Shown here one piece after another: positions 17,984-26,276 of a stretch of 64,000 bases of DNA; positions within the stretch are counted from its first letter, which is position 1, and every line of letters begins with the position of its first letter. The stretch comes from Diaphorobacter caeni. Its GTDB lineage: Bacteria > Pseudomonadota > Gammaproteobacteria > Burkholderiales > Burkholderiaceae_C. Location of the stretch: assembly GCF_015354245.1 (NCBI RefSeq), contig NZ_JADKYZ010000015.1:1-64000 (forward strand), read 5' to 3'. Position numbers and translations under genes: made by a program. Under the pieces are notes generated by a model. The model was given only the letters and a program-made list of their open reading frames with translations. It made no database searches and had not been told where the DNA came from.

Positions 17984-19114
17984 ATGAACCGCACCGTTCT
18001 GCGTGAAGACCACCTGCTGCTCCAGACGCAGGTGGAGCGCTTCGTCAAACAGGAAATCCTGCCCTTCTACGCACAGTGGGAAGAGCTCGGCGTGACGCCT
18101 CGCGGACTGTGGCGCAAGGCCGGTGCGAACGGGCTGCTCAACTGCGCGATCCCCGCGCCCTGGGGGCAAGGCGGAGATTTCGGTCACGCGACCGTGGTGC
18201 TCGAAACGCTGGCGCGCAACAACTGCCTGGGCATCGGCTTCTCGATCCACTCCGACATGGTGGCCCCGTACATCCTGCATCTGGGCACGCGCGAGCAGAA
18301 GGACCGCTGGCTCACGCGCATGACCGACGGCGAATGCATCGGCGCCATCGCGATGACCGAGCCCGATGCGGGCAGCGATCTCAAGGCCGTGCGCACCCGC
18401 GCGCGGCGCGAGCGCGGCCACTATGTGCTCAATGGCACCAAGACCTTCATCACCAACGGCACGAACGCCGACATCGTGATCGTCCTGGCCAGCACCGCGC
18501 CGGACCTCGGTGCGCGCGGGCTCTCGCTGTTCGTGGTCGAACGCGGCATGCCCGGCTTCTCGCATGGCGTGCCGCTCAGAAAGATCGGCCAGCATGCACA
18601 GGACACGAGTGAACTGTTCTTTGACGATGTCAAGATACCGCTCGAAAACCGGCTCGGCGAAGAGAACGCGGCCTTCGAGCATGCAAGCGTCGAGCTGGCG
18701 CAGGAGCGCCTCGCGATCGCGCTGCGCGCCGGAGCGAATCTTGAAGGCATGATCGATGCGACCGCGCTGTACGTGAAGCAACGCAAGGCCTTCGGCCGCC
18801 GCGTCGTCGATTTCCAGAACGCGCGCTTCAAGCTCGCCGACGCCATCGCCCAGACCACCATGCTGCGCACGTTTCTCGACGATTGCCTTGGCAAGCACAT
18901 GCGCGGTGAGCTCGATCCCGTCACCGCCGCCATCGCCAAGCTCAACGCCACCGAGATGCAGAACAGGCAGCTCGACGAGCTGCTGCAGCTCTTCGGCGGC
19001 TACGGGTACATGGCTGACTACGGCATCGGCCGCGCGTGGACCGACGCACGCGCGCTGCGGATCCTGGGCGGCACCAGCGAGATCATGCGCGACATCATCG
19101 GCAAGCGCATCTGA
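17984..19114 (+). CDS. Acyl-CoA dehydrogenase-like flavoprotein of the glycan operon
   Basis: FAD-dependent alpha,beta-dehydrogenase fold (376 residues): MTEPDAGSDL (124-133), TKTFITNGTNADI (152-164), RKAFGRRVVDFQ, LFGGYGYMADY and GGTSEIMRDII. The usual MCAD-position base is glycine (GGTSE), while Glu241 in AQERLAIALRAG aligns with the catalytic glutamate of isovaleryl-/long-chain-type enzymes, so it should be active. This is also the position used by prolyl-carrier oxidases such as PltE/RedW. I chose ATG 17984; an in-frame GTG at 17936 overlaps the algF-like stop as GTGA and would add 16 residues. Being in this operon, it may act on the carrier-bound group rather than in fatty-acid breakdown; that is inference. 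Confidence 0.82.
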   Translation: MNRTVLREDHLLLQTQVERFVKQEILPFYAQWEELGVTPRGLWRKAGANGLLNCAIPAPWGQGGDFGHATVVLETLARNNCLGIGFSIHSDMVAPYILHLGTREQKDRWLTRMTDGECIGAIAMTEPDAGSDLKAVRTRARRERGHYVLNGTKTFITNGTNADIVIVLASTAPDLGARGLSLFVVERGMPGFSHGVPLRKIGQHAQDTSELFFDDVKIPLENRLGEENAAFEHASVELAQERLAIALRAGANLEGMIDATALYVKQRKAFGRRVVDFQNARFKLADAIAQTTMLRTFLDDCLGKHMRGELDPVTAAIAKLNATEMQNRQLDELLQLFGGYGYMADYGIGRAWTDARALRILGGTSEIMRDIIGKRI

Positions 19115-19145
19115 GGTCTTACCGACCGCTCGAGCGCGCCGCCGC

Positions 19146-20174
19146 TCAGCGCTGCTGCCTCTGCTGCGCGCGCATGGAAGACTTCCACACATTGCGCAGC
19201 TGCACGCCCTCGGCCGTGTCCTGCGAGACCCAGGGTTCGAGCGCGAACGCCACGACGCGCCTCGAGCCATAAGCCTGCGCCACGTTCCACTGCGCACGCA
19301 GGCGCTCAAGCCCGGCGGTCTGCGCGTCGAATTCGCCGGTCACGTTGGCCGCGCCCTGCTTCATTTCGAACAGCTCGACGATCAGATCGAAGTTCGCGCC
19401 GCGCTTGAGCAGCATCTGATGCAGAGGCTCGAGGTTGGTGTAGTTGTTCATGCCGTTCACGCCGACGCCGTCCTGGATCATCGGGCGCAGGACCACGCGG
19501 TCGAGGATGTAGCTCCACATGGTGGCCAGCTGCTCGGGCGTGCCCATGACGCTGTAGTAGGTCGACACGCTGGGCTCGCGGCCCGAGGTCTCGATGGCCA
19601 CGTCCGACAGCTGCTTGAGCCAGCCCGCCACCATCTCGAGGCGCGCCTGCGAACGGCCGAAGTCGTACTGTTCGAGCTCATACGGGATGTACCAACCGGC
19701 GAACGCGGGATGCCTGGGCCAGGTGACCGAGCGCATGTAGGCGATGGAATTCGCGGCGATGTTCTGCAGGTAGTTGGCGACGTCGGCATCGCTCTGGCCG
19801 ATCGCGGTCCACCAGCTCTCGTTGTAGGGCAGGCCGATGTGAACGCCCATGCCGAGCTTGGCGGCCTCGTCCATCAGACGCTGCAGCATGCGGCCACGCG
19901 CGTCCCACTTGTCCAGCGACTCGCCCTCGATCCCCACCCATTGCAGGAACAGCGAATCACAGCCGAGGTCCTTCATGCCGGAGAGAACACTGCGCCAACG
20001 CGCGTTGGTCCAGTCCATGTGCTCCTGCCAAGGCTGCAGGAACGAGCCGCCGGTCATCTGGGTGGTTTTGCAACCGGCCAGCGTCATGGCGCTGCCCAGG
20101 GCTACGGCTCCGGAAAAACGCAGCCAGTCGCGACGCGACAGGCCGTTGGAAACGAGGTGAAGTTTTGAAGACAT
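19146..20174 (-). CDS. DUF4434-type lipoprotein, possible glycan-processing enzyme
   Basis: A 342-residue protein with a twin-arginine signal (SRRDWLRFSGAVALGSAM) running into a lipobox LAGC, so a Tat-exported lipoprotein. The mature part (WKSVL-like SVLSGMKDLGCDSLFLQW, HIGLPYNESWW, WYIPYELEQYDF, YYSVMG, VNGMNNYTN, ELFEM) has the look of a TIM-barrel glycosidase-like DUF4434 protein. It converges on the polysaccharide operon with only about 30 bases between, and may be a hydrolase or processing factor for the same polymer, as glycan operons often carry one. No enzyme activity can be assigned from sequence alone. Confidence 0.65.
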   Translation of the reverse strand: MSSKLHLVSNGLSRRDWLRFSGAVALGSAMTLAGCKTTQMTGGSFLQPWQEHMDWTNARWRSVLSGMKDLGCDSLFLQWVGIEGESLDKWDARGRMLQRLMDEAAKLGMGVHIGLPYNESWWTAIGQSDADVANYLQNIAANSIAYMRSVTWPRHPAFAGWYIPYELEQYDFGRSQARLEMVAGWLKQLSDVAIETSGREPSVSTYYSVMGTPEQLATMWSYILDRVVLRPMIQDGVGVNGMNNYTNLEPLHQMLLKRGANFDLIVELFEMKQGAANVTGEFDAQTAGLERLRAQWNVAQAYGSRRVVAFALEPWVSQDTAEGVQLRNVWKSSMRAQQRQQR

Positions 20175-20460
20175 GTCAACAACTTTAGCAACCGCATTAC
20201 GAACATGCGGGTTTTTTGAAAAAGTTGGTCAATGGATGTGTCTACATGTTTTAACCTATTGATTTACATAGGTTTTTTTGAATTTTCCGTTCCAAAAACG
20301 AGTACCAGTCTTGATTCGAGTCAATTTTCACACGTGCTCTGAATCTTATATGTTCCACTTACTGGAAACTTACCGTCAATTATTTACAAAAGTTGCAATA
20401 TTCAACCTTCGTGAGACGGCAAGGACTACATCCATTTCAGGCTGTTTGTGCTAGCTCCCC
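20175..20460. other. AT-rich intergenic region, probable promoter of the DUF4434 gene
   Basis: Nearly 290 bases, markedly more AT-rich than its neighbours, between the start of the minus-strand DUF4434 gene and the stop of the metallophosphoesterase gene. It probably carries the promoter for the DUF4434 gene. No gene or clear repeat seen. Confidence 0.45.
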
Positions 20461-21621
20461 TCAGGGCGCCTTGCGCAGCACGAGAACGTCGATGCGGGAT
20501 GGCACGCCGAGGCGCACCGCAAAGCCTGCCCACAGCCCCGCGCCGTTGCTCACGAAGAGCTTCATGCGATCCACGTCGTAGGTGCCGCGCACAAAACCGT
20601 TGTTGACCGGCGCGACCAGCCAGCGGTCCATGCCGAGGATGTGACCACCATGCGTATGGCCCGAGATCTGCAGCCCCACGCCCTGCGCCGCGTTCTCGCG
20701 CGCGAGCTTGGGCTGGTGCGCGAGCAGCAGATGGAAATCCGCACCCTTGGCCTGCTTCGCCACGGCGGCGATGTCGGGCGGCAGCCCCTCGGGCACGCCC
20801 GGGTCGGCGTTCTGCTGCGAGAGGCGGCCATAGGCCGGGTCACCGATGCCCGAAATCGCGAGCGTGCGGCCCTTGATCTTCACGCGCTGGGTCTGGTTCT
20901 CCAGATAGTTGAGGTGCTGCGCGCGGAACACCCGCGCCCAGGCTTCGTAGCCGCTGTAGTACTCGTGATTGCCGGGCGCGGCGAACACGCCGTACTTGGC
21001 GCGCAGCTGCGCCAGCGGCGCGAGGTTGCCCGCCTGGGTGGCGACGTCGCCGTCCACCATGTCACCGGGCAGCACGATGAGATCGGGCATCGCCGCCAGT
21101 GTGCGGTCGACGATGCCGTGCACATAGCGTGCGTTGTTGATCGGACTGGCGTGGATGTCGGCGATCACGGCCACGCGCAGCCCATCGAACTCGGCGGGCA
21201 GGCCGGTGAGCGCGATGTCCTGCTCGTGCACGTCCGGCAGCTTGAGCGCCTGCGTCACGCCAAAGGCCGACACCAGCAGCGAGATCACCACGCCAAGCCC
21301 CGTGGCGAGCCCACGCGCGCGCGGTGACATGCCCCCACCCACCAGCGCCAGCAGCAGACCGACGATGTCGCGCACCAACGCCATCACAAACGCCAGCGCG
21401 AGCGCGCAGAAGACCCAGCCCGCAGCCACCTGCAGCGGTGCGATCACGTCGTAGGCCAGCGTGGTGCTGCGCATCGCCCAGATCAGCGCGGCAGGCATGG
21501 CCCCCAGCAGCGCGGTGACAAGGAACGCGAACCAGAAAGCGCCGCGCTTCTCGCGCTGCAGCAGAGGCCACCACAGCCACAGGGCCACGGGCAAAACGAT
21601 CAGGCTTGCGTAGAAAATCAT
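20461..21621 (-). CDS. Membrane-anchored metallophosphoesterase (YkuE-like)
   Basis: A 386-residue calcineurin-type phosphoesterase. Four or five N-terminal membrane segments (residues 1-125) precede a catalytic domain with all metal-binding motifs: ADIHAS, GDMVDGD, GNHEYY, the histidine in AHQPKL, and GHTHGGH. The frame continues far upstream, but ATG 21621 starts the membrane region and homologues. Similar proteins hydrolyse phosphate esters of lipids or nucleotides at the cell envelope; the substrate here is unknown. Confidence 0.87.
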   Translation of the reverse strand: MIFYASLIVLPVALWLWWPLLQREKRGAFWFAFLVTALLGAMPAALIWAMRSTTLAYDVIAPLQVAAGWVFCALALAFVMALVRDIVGLLLALVGGGMSPRARGLATGLGVVISLLVSAFGVTQALKLPDVHEQDIALTGLPAEFDGLRVAVIADIHASPINNARYVHGIVDRTLAAMPDLIVLPGDMVDGDVATQAGNLAPLAQLRAKYGVFAAPGNHEYYSGYEAWARVFRAQHLNYLENQTQRVKIKGRTLAISGIGDPAYGRLSQQNADPGVPEGLPPDIAAVAKQAKGADFHLLLAHQPKLARENAAQGVGLQISGHTHGGHILGMDRWLVAPVNNGFVRGTYDVDRMKLFVSNGAGLWAGFAVRLGVPSRIDVLVLRKAP

Positions 21622-21680
21622 GTGCTTGCTTTGAAAAACCGGACACTCCACTGCCGATACACTGCGCCTTGGAGTACCCC

Positions 21681-21896
21681 ATGAGCCCCGCAGAACACGA
21701 CGCCCCAGACACCAGCCACTGCCCACTGTGCGGACAGGCCAATCAATGCGCGATTGTCGCAGGCCTGCCGCCCGAGAGCTGCTGGTGCATGAATGAACCT
21801 GTCTCGCGCGAGGCTCTGGCACGCGTCCCCGAGGAGCAGCGCGGCAAGGCCTGCATCTGCCCGGCCTGCGCCCGCCCCGCACCCGCATCGGATTGA
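21681..21896 (+). CDS. Small cysteine-rich CWC-family protein
   Basis: A 71-residue protein with the CWC pattern: CPLCGQANQCAI, then ESCWCMNEPV, then CICPACA, seven cysteines in all, probably binding a metal. GGAG lies nine bases before ATG 21681. The family is widespread in Proteobacteria without an assigned role. It is divergent from the metallophosphoesterase, with overlapping promoter space. Confidence 0.8.
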   Translation: MSPAEHDAPDTSHCPLCGQANQCAIVAGLPPESCWCMNEPVSREALARVPEEQRGKACICPACARPAPASD

Positions 21897-22031
21897 CGCC
21901 AGAGCGGCCATTCACACCGCAGCGCGAAAACTGCGCATTTCGTGCCCTCGAACGGGCCCCCGTGCCTGCAGATATCACCAGCAGCCGATATGATTCGCGC
22001 TCGCTTTTTTCACTTCTGCAAAGGACCCGAA

Positions 22032-22220
22032 ATGCCAACGTACCACATCGAAATGATGGAAGGCCGCACCGTCGAGCAAAAGCGCAAGCTGGCCGAAGAG
22101 ATCACCCGCGTGAGCGTGGAAGTGCTGGGCGGCTCGCCCGAGTCCGTCGACATCCTGATCACCGACGTCAAGCGCGAGAACTGGGCCACCGGCGGCAAGC
22201 TCTGGCTGGACCGTCAGTGA
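22032..22220 (+). CDS. 4-oxalocrotonate tautomerase family enzyme
   Basis: A 62-residue tautomerase. The initiator Met is followed by Pro (MPTYHIEMMEGRT), the catalytic N-terminal proline of the family; the body (EQKRKLAEEITRVSVEVL, then ESVDILITDVKRENWATGG) fits the beta-alpha-beta fold. AAGGACC precedes ATG 22032; longer upstream frames were rejected because they lose Pro1. It ends two bases before the MFS gene and is probably cotranscribed with it. The substrate is not known. Confidence 0.9.
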   Translation: MPTYHIEMMEGRTVEQKRKLAEEITRVSVEVLGGSPESVDILITDVKRENWATGGKLWLDRQ

Positions 22221-22221
22221 G

Positions 22222-23712
22222 ATGAAGGGTTTCCTGCAGGCCACCTTCAGTGGCTCTGCCTCGGCCAGCGCGTTGCGCGAGCGCTATGGCGATCGCTACC
22301 GCTGGCTGCTGCTGCTCTCCGTTCTGGCGGGCACCATCGCTTCGCTGATTCCCTCCACCAGCGTGAACGTGGCCATTCCGGCCATGAGCGCGTTCTTCGA
22401 GCTCGGGCAGGCTCGCGCGCAGTGGATCACCTCGGGTTTCATGGTGGCCTCCACCGTGTCCATGCTCACCACGCCCTGGCTGCTCACGCGCTTCGGCTAC
22501 CGCGCCACCTATGTGGGCGCCGTTCTGCTGCTCATGGTTGGTGCGACCATCGGCGGCTTCGCACAGAATTTTCCGATGGTGCTGATCTCGCGCGTCGCCG
22601 AAGGCATGGCCGCGGGCATCATCCAGCCGATTCCGGCCGTCATCATCCTGCACGCCTTCAAGCCGCATGAACAGGGCCGCGCGGGCGGACTCTTCGGCAT
22701 GGGCGTGGTGCTGGCGCCGGCCATCGCTCCCGCCCTCGGCGGCGTGCTCACCGACCTGATGGGCTGGCGCAGCACCTTCTTCATGGTCGTGCCGGTCACG
22801 CTGCTGTCGCTGTGGCTGGGCCTCAAGCTCGTGCCGCACTCCTCGCCCGGCGGGGCCGCCGTGGGCGAAAACACCTCGGGCCTCGACTGGATCGGCCTCT
22901 CGCTCGGCGCGGGCGGCACGCTGAGTCTGCTCAACGGCATGGCCCAGCTCCACCACGAGCCACGCGGCCCGGCGCTGCTGCTGCTCGCTCTCGCGCTGGC
23001 GCTGCTGGTGGGATTCGTGCTCTGGCAGAAGCTCATGCTCGCGCGCGGCCGCAAGCCGCTCATGGACCTGCGCCTGTTCCGCTGCCGCCCGTTCGTGATG
23101 GGCTGCATCGTCTCGGCGGTGTACGGCACCGCGATGTTCGGATCGACCTACCTGCTGCCGCTGTTCATGCAGATGGGCATCGGCCTGTCGGCAAGCTACG
23201 CGGGCAATCTGCTGCTGCCCGCCGGCATCGTGCTGGCGATGACCTTCCCCGTCGTCGGGCGCATGGCCGACCGCCAGCCCACGCACTGGCTGGTGAGCAT
23301 CGGCCTCGGGCTGCTGGCGCTGTCGTTCGCGCTGATGATCTTCGTCGGATCGAGCACGGCGCTCTGGCTGCTGGCCGCCTTCATCATCGTCGGCCGCATC
23401 GGCCTCGGTTTCATTCTTCCGAGTCTGAACCTCGGCGCCATGCGCCCGCTCGACAAGTCGCTGATCGCGCAGGGATCGAGCACCATCAGCTTCATCCGCA
23501 TGCTCGGCGGCGCGGCGGGCGTGAGCCTGTTCGGCATCGTGCTGCAGTGGCGCATGGAGGTGCACGAGGCCGACGTCGCGCTCGGCACCAAGGCCGCGCA
23601 CCTGATCGCCTTCCACGAATGCTTTGCGCTGCTCACCGCGCTGTGCCTCGTCGCCATGGCCGCCGCCACACAATTGCGCTCTCCGCACCCCGCGACCGTC
23701 CGAAGCGACTGA
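22222..23712 (+). CDS. MFS drug/proton antiporter, DHA2 (EmrB-like) family
   Basis: A 496-residue inner-membrane transporter with about 14 helices. The N-terminal SVNVAIPAMSAFFELGQARAQW, RFGYRATYVGAVLLL (motif A region) and the helix-5 motif GMGVVLAPAIAPALGGVL (antiporter motif C) identify the DHA2 group. It exports amphipathic or toxic compounds by proton exchange, with unknown specificity. Coupled to the tautomerase gene upstream. Confidence 0.88.
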   Translation: MKGFLQATFSGSASASALRERYGDRYRWLLLLSVLAGTIASLIPSTSVNVAIPAMSAFFELGQARAQWITSGFMVASTVSMLTTPWLLTRFGYRATYVGAVLLLMVGATIGGFAQNFPMVLISRVAEGMAAGIIQPIPAVIILHAFKPHEQGRAGGLFGMGVVLAPAIAPALGGVLTDLMGWRSTFFMVVPVTLLSLWLGLKLVPHSSPGGAAVGENTSGLDWIGLSLGAGGTLSLLNGMAQLHHEPRGPALLLLALALALLVGFVLWQKLMLARGRKPLMDLRLFRCRPFVMGCIVSAVYGTAMFGSTYLLPLFMQMGIGLSASYAGNLLLPAGIVLAMTFPVVGRMADRQPTHWLVSIGLGLLALSFALMIFVGSSTALWLLAAFIIVGRIGLGFILPSLNLGAMRPLDKSLIAQGSSTISFIRMLGGAAGVSLFGIVLQWRMEVHEADVALGTKAAHLIAFHECFALLTALCLVAMAAATQLRSPHPATVRSD

Positions 23713-23797
23713 GTTTGTACTAACCTATAGTGGTCACCAACCGGCCGCGCCTTGATGGGCCACGGCCGAACGAACGAACTGCGAAAGCCCCCCACGC

Positions 23798-24559
23798 ATG
23801 TGCCAGCTATTAGGAATGAACTGCAACACCCCGACTGACGTGCGCTTCAGTTTCTCGGGGTTCGCCCAACGCGCGGGCAACACCGGCGATCACACCGACG
23901 GCTGGGGCATCGCGTTCTTCGAGGACAAGGGCCTGCGCCATTTCGTCGACCACGAGCGCGCCATCGACTCGCCTGTCGCCAAGCTGATCCGCGAGTACCC
24001 GATCCGCAGCAAGAACGTCATCGCCCACATCCGCAAGGCCACCCAGGGCGTCGTGAGTCTGGAGAACTGCCACCCGTTCGTGCGCGAGCTCTGGGGGCAC
24101 TACTGGGTGTTTGCGCACAACGGCGATCTGAAGAGTTTCAGCCCCAAGCTGCACAGCCACTTCCAGCCGGTCGGCAGCACCGACAGCGAACAGGCCTTCT
24201 GCTGGATCATGCAGGAGCTGTCGAAATCGCACGCCTGCATGCCCAGCGTGGACGAGCTCACGCTCACCCTGCGCGAACTCGCGCCCGGCATCGCCAAGCA
24301 CGGCACCTTCAACTTCCTGCTCTCCAACGGCCAGGCGCTCTGGGCGCACGCCTCCACCCACCTGTACTACCTCGAGCGCAAGCACCCGTTCACCCAGGCG
24401 CAGCTCTGCGATGAAGACCTCAAGGTGAACTTCGCCTCCGAAACCACGCCCGACGACAAGGTCGCCGTGGTCGTGACCGCGCCGCTCACCACCAACGAGG
24501 AGTGGACTGCGTTCAAGAGCGGCGAGCTCAAGGTGTTCGTGAACGGCGAATTGCGCTGA
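23798..24559 (+). CDS. yafJ: Class II glutamine amidotransferase (YafJ-like)
   Basis: A 253-residue Ntn-hydrolase-type glutaminase. Cys2 directly after the initiator Met is the nucleophile; RAGNTGDHTDGWGIAFF, AHIRKATQG, NCHPF, FAHNGDL and STDSEQAF are the conserved glutamine-binding motifs. YafJ-type proteins are stand-alone amidotransferase domains often linked to gamma-glutamyl compound breakdown or to modification of unknown acceptors. The gene has its own short upstream region (23713-23797), with a TATAGT box at about 23727. Confidence 0.9.
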   Translation: MCQLLGMNCNTPTDVRFSFSGFAQRAGNTGDHTDGWGIAFFEDKGLRHFVDHERAIDSPVAKLIREYPIRSKNVIAHIRKATQGVVSLENCHPFVRELWGHYWVFAHNGDLKSFSPKLHSHFQPVGSTDSEQAFCWIMQELSKSHACMPSVDELTLTLRELAPGIAKHGTFNFLLSNGQALWAHASTHLYYLERKHPFTQAQLCDEDLKVNFASETTPDDKVAVVVTAPLTTNEEWTAFKSGELKVFVNGELR

Positions 24560-24566
24560 GAGGCTT

Positions 24567-25355
24567 TCAGGCCTTGATGCCCGCCGTCGTTCCCACGCCC
24601 GCCGCCAGATAGCCGCCATCCACCGGCAGCAGCACGCCGTTGACGTACGCCGCTCCGTCGCCGCAGAGGTAGACGATGGCGTTGGCGATCTCGTTCACCT
24701 GACCCATGCGCTTCGCGGGGATCATCGCCTCGAACGCGCGTTTGGTCTCGGGCGTGTAGTTCTTCTCGGTCATCGGCGTGAGCACCGGACCCGGCGCGAC
24801 CGCGTTGACGGTGATGCCGTGGCAGCCCAGCTCCATGGCGAACTGGCGCGTGAGCCCCGCGATGGCCGTCTTTGACGTGCCATAGGCCACGCGGCCCACA
24901 CCCGCACGTTCGGAGCTGATCGACGCCAGATTCACGATGCGTCCGTACTGCTGCGCGATCATGCCCTTGGCGGCGCGCTGCGAGCACAGGAAAGTGCCTC
25001 CCACGTTCACTTCCATCGCCTTGCGAAACAGCTCGTAGGAGCACTCCATCACCGAGGCCACCGGCATGATGCCCGCGCTGTTGACCAGCACATCGGCCGC
25101 CTTGCCGAACTGCTGCTCGACCGCGCCAAAGGCCGCATCCACCGACGCCGGATCGCTCACGTCGAGCGCCACCGCCATCGCGCAGCCCGCGCGCCGCGCG
25201 TTGAGCGCTGCCGCCACCGCACGGGCGTTGTCGATCTGGATGTCGAGCAACGCCACGCGATGCCCCGCATCGGCCAGCTGATGCGCCACCGCCTCGCCGA
25301 TGCCCGAACCACCGCCGGTCACAACGGCCACGCGCGTCGATTCATTGTTTGTCAT
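24567..25355 (-). CDS. Short-chain dehydrogenase/reductase (FabG-like)
   Basis: NAD(P)-dependent oxidoreductase of 262 residues: nucleotide-binding TGGGSGIG (13-20), LDVSD, NSAGIM (92-97), catalytic Ser145, Tyr158 and Lys162 (YGTSK), and the C-terminal YVNGVLLPVDGGY. An aspartate after beta-2 (LLDIQ) suggests NAD rather than NADP. It converges on the amidotransferase gene with seven bases between. The substrate is unknown; FabG-like enzymes of this type act on 3-hydroxyacyl groups, sugars or steroids. Confidence 0.88.
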   Translation of the reverse strand: MTNNESTRVAVVTGGGSGIGEAVAHQLADAGHRVALLDIQIDNARAVAAALNARRAGCAMAVALDVSDPASVDAAFGAVEQQFGKAADVLVNSAGIMPVASVMECSYELFRKAMEVNVGGTFLCSQRAAKGMIAQQYGRIVNLASISSERAGVGRVAYGTSKTAIAGLTRQFAMELGCHGITVNAVAPGPVLTPMTEKNYTPETKRAFEAMIPAKRMGQVNEIANAIVYLCGDGAAYVNGVLLPVDGGYLAAGVGTTAGIKA

Positions 25356-25458
25356 GGATGCCTCATCTCCGAATGGTGGAACTGACTTCGCCTCAGTGCG
25401 TCAGATGCACCATACCCGGAAATCGGCCCATGAGACAACTGGCGCGGAGGCCTGGTTT

Positions 25459-25716
25459 TCACGAGCCCGTCGTGCGAGGCTTTGCCAACACCGAGGCATG
25501 AAAATGATGCTCATCGGTGTTGTATCGCTTCGCGTCCTCGTTGAACTTCGTCGCGTAGGCCACGGCTTTTTCCTCACTGGGAAATTCAAGGCGCTCGTCC
25601 AAACGCATTCCCCATCCCGCTTCAGACTCAATGATCTCGACGCACCAGGTCTGAGGTGGAGAAGGCTTTGGGCTCTTCTGCGATTTCGGTCGAAACCTGG
25701 ATTTCATTCCTGACAT
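25459..25716 (-). CDS. Unknown 85-residue protein, last gene of the WYL operon
   Basis: Not recognised. The protein starts with a basic, Lys/Pro/Ser-rich stretch (RFRPKSQKSPKPSPPQ) and continues with a compact domain (TWCVEIIESEAGWGMRLDERLEFPSEEKAVAYATKFNEDAK). I set the start at ATG 25716 because of a strong AGGAGGAG ribosome-binding site; it overlaps the upstream gene by 13 bases, so the two are probably translationally coupled. Confidence 0.65.
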   Translation of the reverse strand: MSGMKSRFRPKSQKSPKPSPPQTWCVEIIESEAGWGMRLDERLEFPSEEKAVAYATKFNEDAKRYNTDEHHFHASVLAKPRTTGS

Positions 25717-26237
25717 GTCTCCTCCTGTTGCGTGCGATGTGGACGCCATTGCAGCGGCGCGTTGGTTCGGAAGCTGGCGATCCTGCAGCCGTACTTCAGT
25801 TCCATGGCGGCGCATGGATCGGGTCGTGCATTTCCATCCAAAAAAATGCCACGGCCATAGCGCTCATACAGCTTCGCGACCTGCATCAGCGGCGCAACGG
25901 GAAACCGCCCGCAACCGCGAAATCCGATGTACGTGGAGGCGGGCGCAGCATGTCGAAACGCCTCGTGGATACCCGCGTGGATTTCGTCATTCCCGACGCG
26001 AAACCCGCTCTCGTCGGGAATCAAGCGCGCGAACGCGTAGTGAAACTCCCCGGAGCCCGTCCAGCAAACGGCATACACGTCCGCGCCATGATCGGAGTCG
26101 CTCACCTCCACTCTGACGCGCGCGGGCAGGCGCTGCAGATAGCGCGAAAAGATCAGCAGATCGGCTGAATGCCCGATCAGATCGCTTTCCGTCGTAGACG
26201 GTGCGCAGGGCTTTCCATCGGCGTTTTGCGTCGTCAT
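25704..26237 (-). CDS. Unknown 177-residue protein in the WYL operon
   Basis: Not recognised. A mixed soluble protein (SADLLIFSRYLQRLPARV, DVYAVCWTGSGEFHYAFARLI, HEAFRHAAPASTYIGFRG) without a signal peptide or membrane segment. The frame is open to a TTG at 26261; ATG 26237 with AGGGA nine bases upstream is the better start. It lies 39 bases after the WYL regulator on the same strand and overlaps the next gene, so it is probably part of the same transcript. Confidence 0.65.
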   Translation of the reverse strand: MTTQNADGKPCAPSTTESDLIGHSADLLIFSRYLQRLPARVRVEVSDSDHGADVYAVCWTGSGEFHYAFARLIPDESGFRVGNDEIHAGIHEAFRHAAPASTYIGFRGCGRFPVAPLMQVAKLYERYGRGIFLDGNARPDPCAAMELKYGCRIASFRTNAPLQWRPHRTQQEETCQE

Positions 26238-26276
26238 CGTTGTCCCTTTCGAGTCAGTCAAATGGGCCGTGGCTCT

